From the NCBI GenBank assembly GCA_016928165.1, contig JAFGLH010000150.1, forward strand, positions 1-64,000: a DNA stretch of 64,000 nucleotides, in the 5' to 3' direction. Source of the DNA: Pirellulales bacterium (GTDB taxonomy: Bacteria > Planctomycetota > Planctomycetia > Pirellulales > Thermoguttaceae). Shown in pieces: positions 28,294 through 37,048 of this stretch. A program made the translations under genes and the position numbers. Position 1 is the stretch's first letter, and each line of letters begins with the position of its first letter. The notes under the pieces were generated by a model. That model worked only from the letters and a program-made list of their open reading frames with translations. It did no database searches and had not been told where the DNA came from.

Positions 28294-29967
28294 TCACCTC
28301 ACCAATCCCATCTCCCTGAAGTTGGGAAAGAAGGGGAAAGGAATATGTACGTATGGAATCCGGTCCCAGGAATGGGGCCAATATATGAACAGGGCCTTGC
28401 CGATCAGCAACTCGCGGGGAACATAATGGTTGCCTTGTCCCCAAAGCCGGCCGTCCTTGCTAAAGGCGCTGTTGTCGCCGAGGGCGAAAAACTGATCGGC
28501 CTCCAATGAAAATTCGACGTGGCGGCGCAGTTTTGACAGATCCCGCGGGAAAAAGACTCCATCGCGGTCGAGCGGATAAACAACGTCGTAGTTTGATTGA
28601 TCGTCGGCGTCCCCTTCGATGGCGATGTAATAAATGTCGCGCAGAACGCATAAATCGCCGATTTCCACCGCCGCGCCGACCGACGCCACGCCGACGGGTT
28701 GCAAATCTCCGTCGTTGGGCCAAACGTTTCCCAAGTTTTCGTCGTAGTCGGTCGCCGAATCGAACTCCACGAGCCGGCCGTCGATCCACAGCAGCATTTG
28801 GTTGTCGCAGTTGCCGAAGAGGACTTCGTGCCGGCCGGGACCGCGAAGGGCGGTCGCCGCCGCGGGACGGAAGCGCCTCATGTCGTTTCCGCCGATCGAA
28901 AGGGTCGCTTTTCCCGTCGAAACGTCGATGCGGCAGCGGAAATCCCGCCCCCCTTTGCGCAACTCGAAGATCAACTCTCCGCTCTCGCCTTGCACGTCCA
29001 CCGTGCAGCGCAGGACCAGGTCGCCGACCCAATGTTGGCCAAGACTGTTCGGCGGCGGGGCCGGATGCTGGCCCATCTCGCGGCTGGTGTCGTAGGCCTC
29101 GAAGTCGGTAATCAATCGCGGTTTGACTTCTTCCGACACGATCCCGTTGTTCCGGTAGTAATCGCCCCATTGCTCGTATGATGGGACGCGGTGTTCGTAG
29201 CGGAGCCAGTTTTCGCCCTCCCCGTCGGTTTGGAACGCGACGTGGTCGTCGCATTTCCAATTTCCTTCCCTTCGCCACCGGTCGGGCCAGCCGAGCGCGG
29301 CTATGCGGGGCATATATCGGTTGTCGAACACCGGTTGCAGCATTGCCAGCAGTTTATCCGGCGGCTTGCGTTCGAGGTGGAAGTCGGCGTCTTCCTTTCC
29401 GTCGCGGCTGATCCATATATTGCCGTCTTGGATGCGGACCGTCTCGTTCGGCAGGCCGATCAGACGCTTGATGAAGTTCGTATCCGAATTGGTCTTCTCG
29501 TCGCCCGGAAATTTAAAGACGATCACGTCCCACCGCTCCGGCTCGCGGAACTGATAGATCAGCTTGCCCACCAGTATCCTGTCGCCGCTGTACGACTTTT
29601 GATATTCCTTGAAATCGTACGCGCTGAAATCCTTGGCGTTCGGCGGCGGCAGCGCGGCGGTGTATCGGCACATCGGACACGTGCCGGCGGCCACCGGCGC
29701 GCCGCCGGGTTCCACTTCGCGGCTGGCGCTGAGTTGATAGGGGCAGCCGCACCGCGGACATACCAAATCCTTGTGGAGGCCCATCAGCGTCGGGGCCATC
29801 GAGCCGGTGGGAATCACGAACGCCTCGGCCTCGAACGCGCGAAACAAGAACGCCAGAATAAAGGCGATGACGACCGACTCGATCGTCTCGCGGACGGCGG
29901 CCGAGGAGAGGACGTGGCCGTGGGAGGGGGATTGCTGCTGTTTATGCGGAGTGTATTTTTTGCTCAT
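28294..29967 (-). CDS. lepB: signal peptidase I with zinc-ribbon and beta-sandwich inserts
   Basis: This 557-residue membrane serine protease cuts signal peptides from secreted proteins. One N-terminal helix (VVIAFILAFLFRAF) precedes the catalytic Ser56 in IPTGSMAPT. The Lys is at 167 in NFIKRLIGLP and box E is GDNSAFSKDGR near the end. Two inserts make it about twice the usual length. One is a four-Cys zinc ribbon between Ser and Lys (CPRC...CPMC, Cys 70, 73, 97, 100). The other is a long region of about 250 residues with a LamG/concanavalin-like beta sandwich (LVLRCTVDVQGESGELIFEL; LLWIDGRLVEFDS). The inserts should lie outside the membrane and may steer substrate choice. A second, similar peptidase follows upstream. 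Confidence 0.93.
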   Translation of the reverse strand: MSKKYTPHKQQQSPSHGHVLSSAAVRETIESVVIAFILAFLFRAFEAEAFVIPTGSMAPTLMGLHKDLVCPRCGCPYQLSASREVEPGGAPVAAGTCPMCRYTAALPPPNAKDFSAYDFKEYQKSYSGDRILVGKLIYQFREPERWDVIVFKFPGDEKTNSDTNFIKRLIGLPNETVRIQDGNIWISRDGKEDADFHLERKPPDKLLAMLQPVFDNRYMPRIAALGWPDRWRREGNWKCDDHVAFQTDGEGENWLRYEHRVPSYEQWGDYYRNNGIVSEEVKPRLITDFEAYDTSREMGQHPAPPPNSLGQHWVGDLVLRCTVDVQGESGELIFELRKGGRDFRCRIDVSTGKATLSIGGNDMRRFRPAAATALRGPGRHEVLFGNCDNQMLLWIDGRLVEFDSATDYDENLGNVWPNDGDLQPVGVASVGAAVEIGDLCVLRDIYYIAIEGDADDQSNYDVVYPLDRDGVFFPRDLSKLRRHVEFSLEADQFFALGDNSAFSKDGRLWGQGNHYVPRELLIGKALFIYWPHSWDRIPYVHIPFPFFPNFREMGLVR

Positions 29968-29992
29968 TCAGGTAACAAGTTGTTTAACATGG

Positions 29993-30048
29993 GTAGGTCA
30001 GGCTATGCCTGACAATGGCCTAATTACGTCAGGCACAGCCTGACCTAC
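29993..30048. repeat. GTAGGTCAGG palindromic repeat, divergent copy 3
   Basis: This copy has the arms gtaggtcaggctatgcctgac and gtcaggcacagcctgacctac, with the family's outer ten bases kept but the inner hairpin changed (gcta/tagc in place of gtacc/ggtac). It lies between the two signal peptidase genes. Confidence 0.85.
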
Positions 30049-30054
30049 AAGCAA

Positions 30055-31512
30055 CTACTGAATATACCGGATTCCGGCCGGATTCGGAACGCTAAATCTC
30101 CAGGTGGAAAATGGGTTGACTGAAATCGAGGGAATGGCGCACAACGGCTTTCCCACCAACAAGTCGGCCCCGACCGCCCCGCCGTCGGGCCAGTGGCGGC
30201 TGTCTTCCGAGACGGGGCTGTTGTCGCCCAGCACGTAGTATTCCCCCGGCCCGAGCCGCGTCGCGCCCCGCGAGGCGACGCCGATCGGCTGCGTGTAATA
30301 AACGTCCCGATACACCCGCAAATCCTCGACCGTCGCTTCCATCCCCTCGGCCCCTATCGCCAGAGGGGCGGCAACGGGCGACTGGTTTTCCTCCGCAATG
30401 GGCCGTGCGAACACCGTTTTCCCGTCGATGGCCAATAAGAAGCAGCGGTCGAAAAGCGACGCCTCGATCAACCGCCGTCCGCCCCCGCCGAGAACCACTC
30501 CTTCCTCGCCTCGAACTTCATACGCCAGCCGATCTCCGTCGAACCGCAGCGTGGCCTCGAACCGCTCGCCGCCGTCGGTCGCACGGACGTGGAACGACCC
30601 CCGGCCCGACTCGCAGGTCAGCCGCAACGAAAGCAACAGGTCGGCCACGGCGTGAACGTCCTCGTCGCGGCGGGGGCGCCGCTGGTTGTAGCCGTAAAGA
30701 TCGAGAACGGGCGAGGCGACGAATCCGCTTGAGTCTCGCCGACCGTGATGGTAAACGAGCCAGTCGATCGGCTCTTTGTCGTTGCCCGCCCGGCAAACAA
30801 ACCGCCTGTTGTCCCACATCCATTGGCTTCGGCTGTTTTCCGGTTGCCACTGAGGCAGAAAGGTCGTTTTCGAGCTGGTGCGATGAGTGTTGGGGTGACA
30901 GTTGTTCTGCCACTCCGAATTTACCGCGAATCCAAGGGTGGCAGTACAACTGCCACCCCAACGATAGGAGCGATAGGCGGCGTCGTGTACCGGGACGGCC
31001 AAGGCCCGTTGTTGCTCCAAGGTTTTCCGCGCGATGCGTCCGTCTATATATACATCCCCGCGGCGGATTTCGATTTCCTCGCCGGGCAATCCGACGATCC
31101 GCTTGAGCACGATTTTTTCCGCCCGCGTCGGCTGGCGCAGAGCGGCGACTTCCCAACGACGCGGCGCCCGCACGGAGAAAGTCGCGCGGTCGATCAACAA
31201 CCGATCGCCGCGGACGCGCTCGATTCGTTGCAGATCGTTTTCGGCGTGTCCGCAGTTGGGACACACGGTCCTCGGCGGCGGGGGCGGCCCGTCCGCGCCG
31301 CAGTTGAACGGGAATCCGCAATCCGCGCAGACTACCTTGCGGTGATCTCCGAGGGCGGCCTCCGCCATCGATCCGCCGACGACCCGGCAGGGAGCAACCA
31401 GGCCTTTAAGCAGCCACGTTTCGACCAGCAGCGTCGCCAGCACCAAGTACGCCGTCCACTCGATCAGGAGCCGGGAAGGCGATCGTCCGGTTGTTGCGGC
31501 GGAGACGTTCAT
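30055..31512 (-). CDS. second signal peptidase I with zinc-ribbon and beta-sandwich inserts
   Basis: The 485-residue product starts at MNVSAATTGR (31512). It shares the build of the neighbour: one N-terminal helix, Ser48 in CRVVGGSMAEAAL, a zinc ribbon (CADCGFPFNC, then CPNCGHAEN), Lys137 in VLKRIVGLPG, a LamG-like insert and GDNSPVSEDSRHW near the end. Residues 184-208 (RWGGSCTATLGFAVNSEWQN) are encoded by a palindromic repeat (30889-30962) that has entered the gene in frame. Ser lies in GGSM rather than the usual SGSM, which still leaves the serine. Both genes are on one strand, 87 bases apart, so a tandem duplication is likely. Roles may be split by substrate. Confidence 0.88.
   Translation of the reverse strand: MNVSAATTGRSPSRLLIEWTAYLVLATLLVETWLLKGLVAPCRVVGGSMAEAALGDHRKVVCADCGFPFNCGADGPPPPPRTVCPNCGHAENDLQRIERVRGDRLLIDRATFSVRAPRRWEVAALRQPTRAEKIVLKRIVGLPGEEIEIRRGDVYIDGRIARKTLEQQRALAVPVHDAAYRSYRWGGSCTATLGFAVNSEWQNNCHPNTHRTSSKTTFLPQWQPENSRSQWMWDNRRFVCRAGNDKEPIDWLVYHHGRRDSSGFVASPVLDLYGYNQRRPRRDEDVHAVADLLLSLRLTCESGRGSFHVRATDGGERFEATLRFDGDRLAYEVRGEEGVVLGGGGRRLIEASLFDRCFLLAIDGKTVFARPIAEENQSPVAAPLAIGAEGMEATVEDLRVYRDVYYTQPIGVASRGATRLGPGEYYVLGDNSPVSEDSRHWPDGGAVGADLLVGKPLCAIPSISVNPFSTWRFSVPNPAGIRYIQ
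30889..30962. repeat. palindromic repeat inserted in signal peptidase gene
   Basis: The arms gttggggtgacagttgttctgccact and agggtggcagtacaactgccaccccaac pair around a 20-base centre. Inside the gene it translates in frame with no stop. The arms resemble the terminator stem at 8084 and the repeat at 48341. Confidence 0.82.
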
Positions 31513-31625
31513 GCGTAAATCCGTGCGGCGCGCGATACCCCCTACTTGCGGAGGGGACGCAATGTTGCAGTTATATACTAGAGTTTTGTAGTAACGCAAT
31601 CTCCATATAACCGTTTTTTCGGCCC

Positions 31626-32603
31626 ATGAACGTGCCCGACTTGCTCCATGACATGCGGACCACGTTTCGCTGCCCCGTGGCGGAATCGCGCAGCCCGTGC
31701 ACTTTGGTGCTTGGCGGCGAGACGCTGCCGGCGAGGTTGGTCGACGAGTCGGCCGGCGGATTTGCGGTTTATGTCGATTACCCGATTAACCTCGAGATCG
31801 GACAAACCATTCAACTCGAAACCGACAGCGGCCGGTTTAAGGTCTCGGTCCGGTCAATCGAGGACGTCTCATCGCCGGAGAATCGCGAGGATGGGGACGG
31901 GGAAAATTTGCGCCGCCTAGGTCTGCAACGCCTGGGCGACGCCGTGCCCGAGATCGGGCCGTGGCCCTCGCCGTTTGCCTGGGGCTTTCGTCGCCGGCTG
32001 CGGCAATGGTTTCCGTCCAACCAGTGGCTCTCGCTATCCGGCGTGTTGCTGATGTTGGGCACGCTGTTTGTTCCGCTCGGATTGGCGGTCATGTTGTGGA
32101 CCGCTCGGACCGTCAAAAACGACGACAAGATCTCCGTTGCCGATCCGTGGTCGTCGCACTCGCGGGAGGAGCCGGGGCGCGGCACATTACCCATATCGCC
32201 GCCTTCAAGCGACGAACCCGTGGACCGGCCGCAAAGCGCACTTTCATTTTTGTCGGGTTGGGGAGAAAATCCCCGCGAAACCCATGTCAACTCCGAAACG
32301 GAACTGCGCAAACTGGTGCGTTGGCTGCCGGGACCGACGTCGTTGGGGTTGCCGGAAGTCGCGCGAAGATTGAAATTGAGCGAGGAACAACAAAAAACGA
32401 TCCGGCGAATAATCGACGCAATGGCGGCGGCGATGCGCGAAATCGACCTCGACCCCCTGCTGCGCGGCGTCGAACGAAGTCGGATCGGCCAACTGCGGGA
32501 AAAGTTATTCGACGATCATCTTCGTCAAGCCGTCGAGGTCCTCACCCCAGAGCAGCAAGCGGAATGGAAAATGCTACGCGACAAGCCGGCGGTTGAACAA
32601 TAG
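31626..32603 (+). CDS. membrane protein with N-terminal PilZ-like domain
   Basis: The 325-residue product starts with a PilZ-like beta barrel (RTTFRCPVAESRSPCTLVLG; GFAVYVDYPINLEIGQTIQL) of about 90 residues. The second PilZ motif (D/N-x-S-x-x-G) is visible as DESAGG, but the RxxxR motif is not clear, so c-di-GMP binding is uncertain. One or two helices follow (LSLSGVLLMLGTLFVPLGLAVMLW). A long linker and a helical C-terminal domain end the chain (LSEEQQKTIRRIIDAMAAAM), with a Spy/heavy-metal-resistance-like LTPEQQAEWKML. It is divergent from the signal peptidase genes. I do not recognise the full architecture. Confidence 0.75.
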   Translation: MNVPDLLHDMRTTFRCPVAESRSPCTLVLGGETLPARLVDESAGGFAVYVDYPINLEIGQTIQLETDSGRFKVSVRSIEDVSSPENREDGDGENLRRLGLQRLGDAVPEIGPWPSPFAWGFRRRLRQWFPSNQWLSLSGVLLMLGTLFVPLGLAVMLWTARTVKNDDKISVADPWSSHSREEPGRGTLPISPPSSDEPVDRPQSALSFLSGWGENPRETHVNSETELRKLVRWLPGPTSLGLPEVARRLKLSEEQQKTIRRIIDAMAAAMREIDLDPLLRGVERSRIGQLREKLFDDHLRQAVEVLTPEQQAEWKMLRDKPAVEQ

Positions 32604-32617
32604 TCCGCGGGGCCGCG

Positions 32618-33781
32618 TTACGCCGCTTCGCGCAGTTTCGCGGGGGTTGTTTCCGCCCGCCAATCTTGACGGAGCATCAGTTCGACGATCCGCTCGGCGG
32701 CACGGCCGTCGCCGTAAGGACTGTTTTCTATTTGACGGGAGCGATAAGCGTTTTGATCGGTCAACAAGAGGCTGGCCCGATCGACGATCCGCCGCGGATC
32801 GGTCCCCACCAGTTCGACGGCGCCGGCCTCGACGGCCTCGGGCCGCTCGGTTGTTTCCCGCATCACCAGCACGGGTTTCCGCAGCGACGGGGCTTCCTCC
32901 TGCACTCCGCCCGAGTCGGTCAGTATCAGCGTCGCGCGGTCCATCAACCAGACGAACTCTGGATACGGTGCCGGCTCGCGGAGATGGACGTTCGGCACGG
33001 CCGGCAGCAGGCGCCCGACCGGCTCGCGGACGCGGGGATTCAGATGGACCGGATAAAGGAATTCGACTTGCGGAAATCGTTCGGCCAACCGCGCGACGGC
33101 CGCGCAGATATGCTCCATTCCGTCGCCGAAGTTTTCGCGTCGGTGTCCGGTTATCAGCACCATGCGGCGGTCGCCCAGCGCGGCGTATTTTGTCCGCCAT
33201 TGTCGGTCGTTGCCCCGTTCGCGGGCGACGGTCCACAGCAGGGCGTCGATCACCGTGTTTCCGGTCACCCGCACCGTTTCGGCGGGAGTTCCTTCCCGAA
33301 GAAGGTTTTCCGCCGCCCGGGCGGTGGGGGCGCAGTGCAGCGCGGCGGACAATCCGGCGACGCGGCGGTTGAGTTCCTCGGGCCAGGGGGCCAAGAGATT
33401 GCCGGTCCGCAATCCCGCCTCGACGTGCACGAAGGGCAGCCGGCGGTAGAACGCGGCCAGCGAAGCCGCCATCACGGTGGTCGTGTCGCCCTGGGCGACC
33501 ACGCAATCCGGCCGCCGTTCGGCCAACACGGCGTCCAGGGCCGTCAGACATCGGGCCGTCACGTCGGCCAGGGTCTGATCGGGCGTCATCAGGTCCAAAT
33601 CGCAATCGGCCTCCAGAGCGAAATAATCCGTCACCTGATCGAGCATCTCGCGGTGTTGGCCGGTGAGGCAAACGACCGTTTCGATCTCCGCGGCGCGGCG
33701 GCGGCACTCATGGACCAGCGGGGCCATTTTGATCGCCTCGGGCCGGGTGCCGAACGTCAATAGTGCTCGCAACCTGCTCAT
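32618..33781 (-). CDS. wecB: UDP-N-acetylglucosamine 2-epimerase (non-hydrolysing)
   Basis: The 387-residue enzyme interconverts UDP-GlcNAc and UDP-ManNAc in the cytoplasm, feeding surface-polysaccharide synthesis. Family motifs are GTRPEAIKMAPL, VVAQGDTTTVMA, HVEAGLRTG, ITGHRRENFG and ILTDSGGVQEEAP. The start is the ATG at 33781; the track runs upstream into the overlapping sulfotransferase frame. Start and stop of the two genes overlap by four bases, indicating coupling. It is the last gene of a four-gene operon with glycosyltransferases and a sulfotransferase. Confidence 0.95.
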   Translation of the reverse strand: MSRLRALLTFGTRPEAIKMAPLVHECRRRAAEIETVVCLTGQHREMLDQVTDYFALEADCDLDLMTPDQTLADVTARCLTALDAVLAERRPDCVVAQGDTTTVMAASLAAFYRRLPFVHVEAGLRTGNLLAPWPEELNRRVAGLSAALHCAPTARAAENLLREGTPAETVRVTGNTVIDALLWTVARERGNDRQWRTKYAALGDRRMVLITGHRRENFGDGMEHICAAVARLAERFPQVEFLYPVHLNPRVREPVGRLLPAVPNVHLREPAPYPEFVWLMDRATLILTDSGGVQEEAPSLRKPVLVMRETTERPEAVEAGAVELVGTDPRRIVDRASLLLTDQNAYRSRQIENSPYGDGRAAERIVELMLRQDWRAETTPAKLREAA

Positions 33782-34746
33782 GCCGCGCGTCGCTCCACGT
33801 TCGAGGGGCCGTTCGCATTCTCGTTCCGCGCGCTCGACGGTCGGTCCACCCAATGCATCAGGTCGCGTCCCAACAAACGCCCGAGCCGTTCCACGTCGGC
33901 CGCGAACTCGGCTTGCAGACGACGGCGAGTATTTCCGCTCATCGGCGGCCGCGGCCGATAACCGACGTTCCAAGCGTCCAGCCGCTCGAACCACCGCCGT
34001 CGGACCGCTTCCCAGGGAATCATCGTTTCGCATAAGCGGCGCAACGCCGGCGACGGACGATTCATCAGCTTCCGCAACCGCACGCTGCGGACCCGCTTGT
34101 TCGGATTTATGACCGGCATCTCGATGTGGCGCCGCGGATCGACTTCGAGGAACTCCAGCACCGCCCGATACACGCCGTGCGAATCCCGCCGCAAGTCGTC
34201 GTAGATGATGACGTGCACGTTTCTCGCCCCGAAGGCGTCGAGGTAGCGTTCGACCTGCACGGCGTATTTTGCCGTTTCGCGATAGAAGAGCACCTCGGGC
34301 GGGACGGAATATACCGAATTGGGCAGCCGCTTGCCCCTTTTGCGGTCTTCCTCGGCGGCTAGCGCGCGGCGGAAATCGACGATGTCCTCGACCCACTGAT
34401 AGACAAACTCGCTGTGTTGCGCGTAGACCATGTCCACGGGGTTTCGCAACATAACGAGGATTTTCGCGCGGGGGAGTTCTCGGCGGATTTCCTCGGCCGC
34501 CCGACGGGAATAGAGCGCCCAGATGCAGGTTTCGCCCGCTATTTGGTCGGCCTTCGCTTCGGCGAACAGGGCCGCGTGCCGCTCGGCGCTCAACTGAGAG
34601 GCCAGACGGCTCAAATCGCTGCCGTAATAGTGGATCTCCTTGGCTTGCGGCATGAATATCCGGGGATGCAGCTTCAAATAGGCGTGCATCGCGGTGGTGC
34701 CGCATTTGGGCGCTCCGACCAGAAAGAAATCGGGATGCCGCGTCAT
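33778..34746 (-). CDS. PAPS-dependent sulfotransferase
   Basis: The 322-residue protein transfers sulfate from 3'-phosphoadenylyl sulfate to an acceptor, probably a sugar in the polymer built by the neighbouring enzymes. The 5'-phosphosulfate loop is FLVGAPKCGTTAMH, and the 3'-phosphate-binding segment is AKILVMLRNPVDMVYAQHSE. It has no signal peptide or membrane segment. It starts nine bases after the GT-GT fusion gene and overlaps wecB, so it sits inside the operon. Sulfated exopolysaccharide is the likely product, by context. Confidence 0.9.
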   Translation of the reverse strand: MTRHPDFFLVGAPKCGTTAMHAYLKLHPRIFMPQAKEIHYYGSDLSRLASQLSAERHAALFAEAKADQIAGETCIWALYSRRAAEEIRRELPRAKILVMLRNPVDMVYAQHSEFVYQWVEDIVDFRRALAAEEDRKRGKRLPNSVYSVPPEVLFYRETAKYAVQVERYLDAFGARNVHVIIYDDLRRDSHGVYRAVLEFLEVDPRRHIEMPVINPNKRVRSVRLRKLMNRPSPALRRLCETMIPWEAVRRRWFERLDAWNVGYRPRPPMSGNTRRRLQAEFAADVERLGRLLGRDLMHWVDRPSSARNENANGPSNVERRAA

Positions 34747-34755
34747 TTTCGATCC

Positions 34756-37032
34756 TCAATACGCGCCGGCCATGCTGTCGGCGCCCCATTTGCTTTCGAA
34801 CTGGCGCCGATTTTGGCGGTATATGTCGGCGAAGGCCCCGTCGCCCAACAGTCGGAACGACGCGCCCTGCCAATGGTGCACGAAAGCGTCGCGGACGTTA
34901 TACAACTCGTATCCTTCTCGGCGGACGCGGTAGCAGTAGTCCGTATCCTCGAAGTAGCCGACGCCGAACCGTTCGTCCAGATCGCCCACTATTTCGAGGA
35001 TTTTTCGCGGAAACAACACGCAGAAGAAACCCAGCATTATCATCCGCATCGTCTCGCCGTCGTGTTGTCGGCAATAGGACGCGGCCCAGCGGTGCATTTG
35101 TTCGATGGTCGTGTATCCGACGGGCACTTTGGCCTTGTTGCCGACCATGTTGCTGACCGGCCCGACCATTCCCGCCTTGGGCGTGGTCCGCAGGCGGTGG
35201 ATCAACGTCGAGAGCCAACCGCGCGTAACCACGGTGTCGTTGTTCAACAGGCAGAGGAACTCTCCGCTAGCCGCTCGCAACCCTTGATTGTTGGCCGCCG
35301 CGAAGCCGCGGTTGTCCTCGTTGAAAATCACCCGCAGGTCGGGGCGCAGCGCCTCTTGCTCGGCCAACCATTGGGCCGTGCCGTCGCTCGACGCGTTGTC
35401 CACCACGATCACTTCGTAGTTCGGCCAATCGGTGCGATGAAAAATGCTTTCCAAACAACCCTGGTTCAAGTGCAGATTGTTGTAGGTGACGACAATGATC
35501 GACGCCTTGGGGAACAAATCGCGCAGTTCGCGGTCGAACGTTGCGGCGCGTTCCGCCCAGGTGTTGCCGGCGGCAAAGTCTTGACGCAGCCGACGCCGCT
35601 CGGGACCGTCCTCGCCCAACTCTCGTTCGATCTCCGCGGCGAAACCGCGGGCGTCGTCGGCCAGCGAGAGGAGCCGCCGGCGGGCCAGCGGCCTCAGCTC
35701 CGGCAAATCGACCGCCACAACCGGCTTGCCGGTGGCCAGCATCTCGTACGCCTTCACCGGATTGGTGGCCTCGGTCAGCGGGATCCGCTTAAAAGGAATG
35801 ATAAACGCGTCCCAATCGGCAACGAGCCGGGGAAGGTCGGCGTAGGGTTGTTCGCCCAGAAGCTTCACGTTAGGCAGCCGCTCTAGACGCGATACGTTTC
35901 CGGTGAAGGTGCTGCCGATCAACTCGAACCGCCAAGCGGGCCGCAACTCGGCCAGATCGGCCGCCAGGTCCGCGTCGAACCATTCGGCGATCGCGCCATA
36001 GAAGCCAACGGTGACGCCGGTGGCGGCGGGCCGTTTAGCGGCCGACGGTGCGTCGGCCTCCGATTTTCCCCGAGCCGCCGCGCCGACGGCTGCCAAACAA
36101 TGTGAAAAATGTTCGTAGTCGCACCCGTTGCGGATCAGCGCCGTGCGGCGCGCCCTCGGCCGGACCTTCGCCTCGAGTGCGTCGGACGTAACCACCGTCA
36201 AATCGGCCTCGGCAATGGTCCGCTCCTCGACGGACAGCATCTCCGGGCAATTCGTCGAGAACCCGGAATGGTCGTCCATGCAGTCGTAGACGATCGGCCA
36301 GCCGAACCGCCCGCGCAATTCCTCGGCAAGCGCGGTCCAGAAGGGCAACTGCACCACGATCACGGCGGAAGATATTCGCCATTGGCGGCGGAGTTGATCG
36401 ACGGCCGCCGCCATTCGCCGCACGTCGTCGCCGCGGGGAGATTGTCGATAGACGTTAGTCCCGGTCGTGCCGGGAAAGCCCATTTCGTAGACGTTCGACT
36501 CCCGTTTGGCGAGCAGCGCGGTTTTTCCGTCGTGGAAGCCGAAGGAAGCATAAAATACGCGGTGGCCGGCTGCCGCTTGCCGCCGGGCCATCTGTTGCGG
36601 CCGTTGAAAGCGGGAGTTCCATTGTATCACCGGCAAACAGATCACGTCGTAACCTTCGGAGGCGTCCACTTCGGGCCGCGGCGCGCCTGAATGCGCCGTC
36701 GAAACCGACGCGGACGACCCACCCCGGCCGCCGACCGCGACGCTTTTCAGGCGGCGAATCCGCCGCCAGACCCTCGCCGCCAGTGGATACAAACCGACCG
36801 GCCGCAACAGGGCCGCGGCGCAGGCCTTGCCGCGAGGAATGAACGACTCGACGAAAAATTTCCGGCTCCGCCCGCCGACGCCATGCACGCACCGCACCAG
36901 GCGCCAAGTCATTCGGGACGTAATCCAGTCCATCTGGGCGCGTACGGCGAGCAGTTCGGACTCCAAGGCGCGCACTCGTTTTTGCGAGTATTCCAAGCGG
37001 TCTTCCAAGGTGTAGCGACTCGAATCCATCAA
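34756..37032 (-). CDS. two-domain glycosyltransferase: GT4-like plus GT2
   Basis: The 758-residue protein opens with a coiled coil (LEYSQKRVRALESELLAVRAQ). A GT-B/GT4-like domain covers roughly residues 125-490 (YDVICLPVIQWNSRFQRPQQ; ADWDAFIIPFKRIPLTEATN; YEMLATGKPVVAV). A GT2 domain starts near 505 (ASIIVVTYNNLHLNQGCLES; EVIVVDNASSDGT), with the nucleotide-binding LLNNDTVVTRG. Two glycosidic bonds could be made by one polypeptide. The GT4-like half resembles that of the upstream fusion protein (both have xxRPxQxMAR-type and IPFLI/IPFKR motifs). It is cytoplasmic or membrane-peripheral. It lies 16 bases from the upstream gene. Confidence 0.85.
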   Translation of the reverse strand: MMDSSRYTLEDRLEYSQKRVRALESELLAVRAQMDWITSRMTWRLVRCVHGVGGRSRKFFVESFIPRGKACAAALLRPVGLYPLAARVWRRIRRLKSVAVGGRGGSSASVSTAHSGAPRPEVDASEGYDVICLPVIQWNSRFQRPQQMARRQAAAGHRVFYASFGFHDGKTALLAKRESNVYEMGFPGTTGTNVYRQSPRGDDVRRMAAAVDQLRRQWRISSAVIVVQLPFWTALAEELRGRFGWPIVYDCMDDHSGFSTNCPEMLSVEERTIAEADLTVVTSDALEAKVRPRARRTALIRNGCDYEHFSHCLAAVGAAARGKSEADAPSAAKRPAATGVTVGFYGAIAEWFDADLAADLAELRPAWRFELIGSTFTGNVSRLERLPNVKLLGEQPYADLPRLVADWDAFIIPFKRIPLTEATNPVKAYEMLATGKPVVAVDLPELRPLARRRLLSLADDARGFAAEIERELGEDGPERRRLRQDFAAGNTWAERAATFDRELRDLFPKASIIVVTYNNLHLNQGCLESIFHRTDWPNYEVIVVDNASSDGTAQWLAEQEALRPDLRVIFNEDNRGFAAANNQGLRAASGEFLCLLNNDTVVTRGWLSTLIHRLRTTPKAGMVGPVSNMVGNKAKVPVGYTTIEQMHRWAASYCRQHDGETMRMIMLGFFCVLFPRKILEIVGDLDERFGVGYFEDTDYCYRVRREGYELYNVRDAFVHHWQGASFRLLGDGAFADIYRQNRRQFESKWGADSMAGAY

Positions 37033-37048
37033 CCATGCTCCTTGCCGC

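Noticed and set aside
32574-33707. 377-residue minus-strand ORF
   Set aside because: Different frame of the same strand as wecB, Arg/Gly/Pro-rich, no motif.
33782-34873. Upstream part of the 751-residue ORF containing wecB
   Set aside because: Overlaps the sulfotransferase gene in another frame; WecB alignment begins at MSRLRALLTFGTRPEA.
34414-35886. 490-residue plus-strand ORF
   Set aside because: Antisense to the sulfotransferase and GT-GT genes; no domain resemblance.
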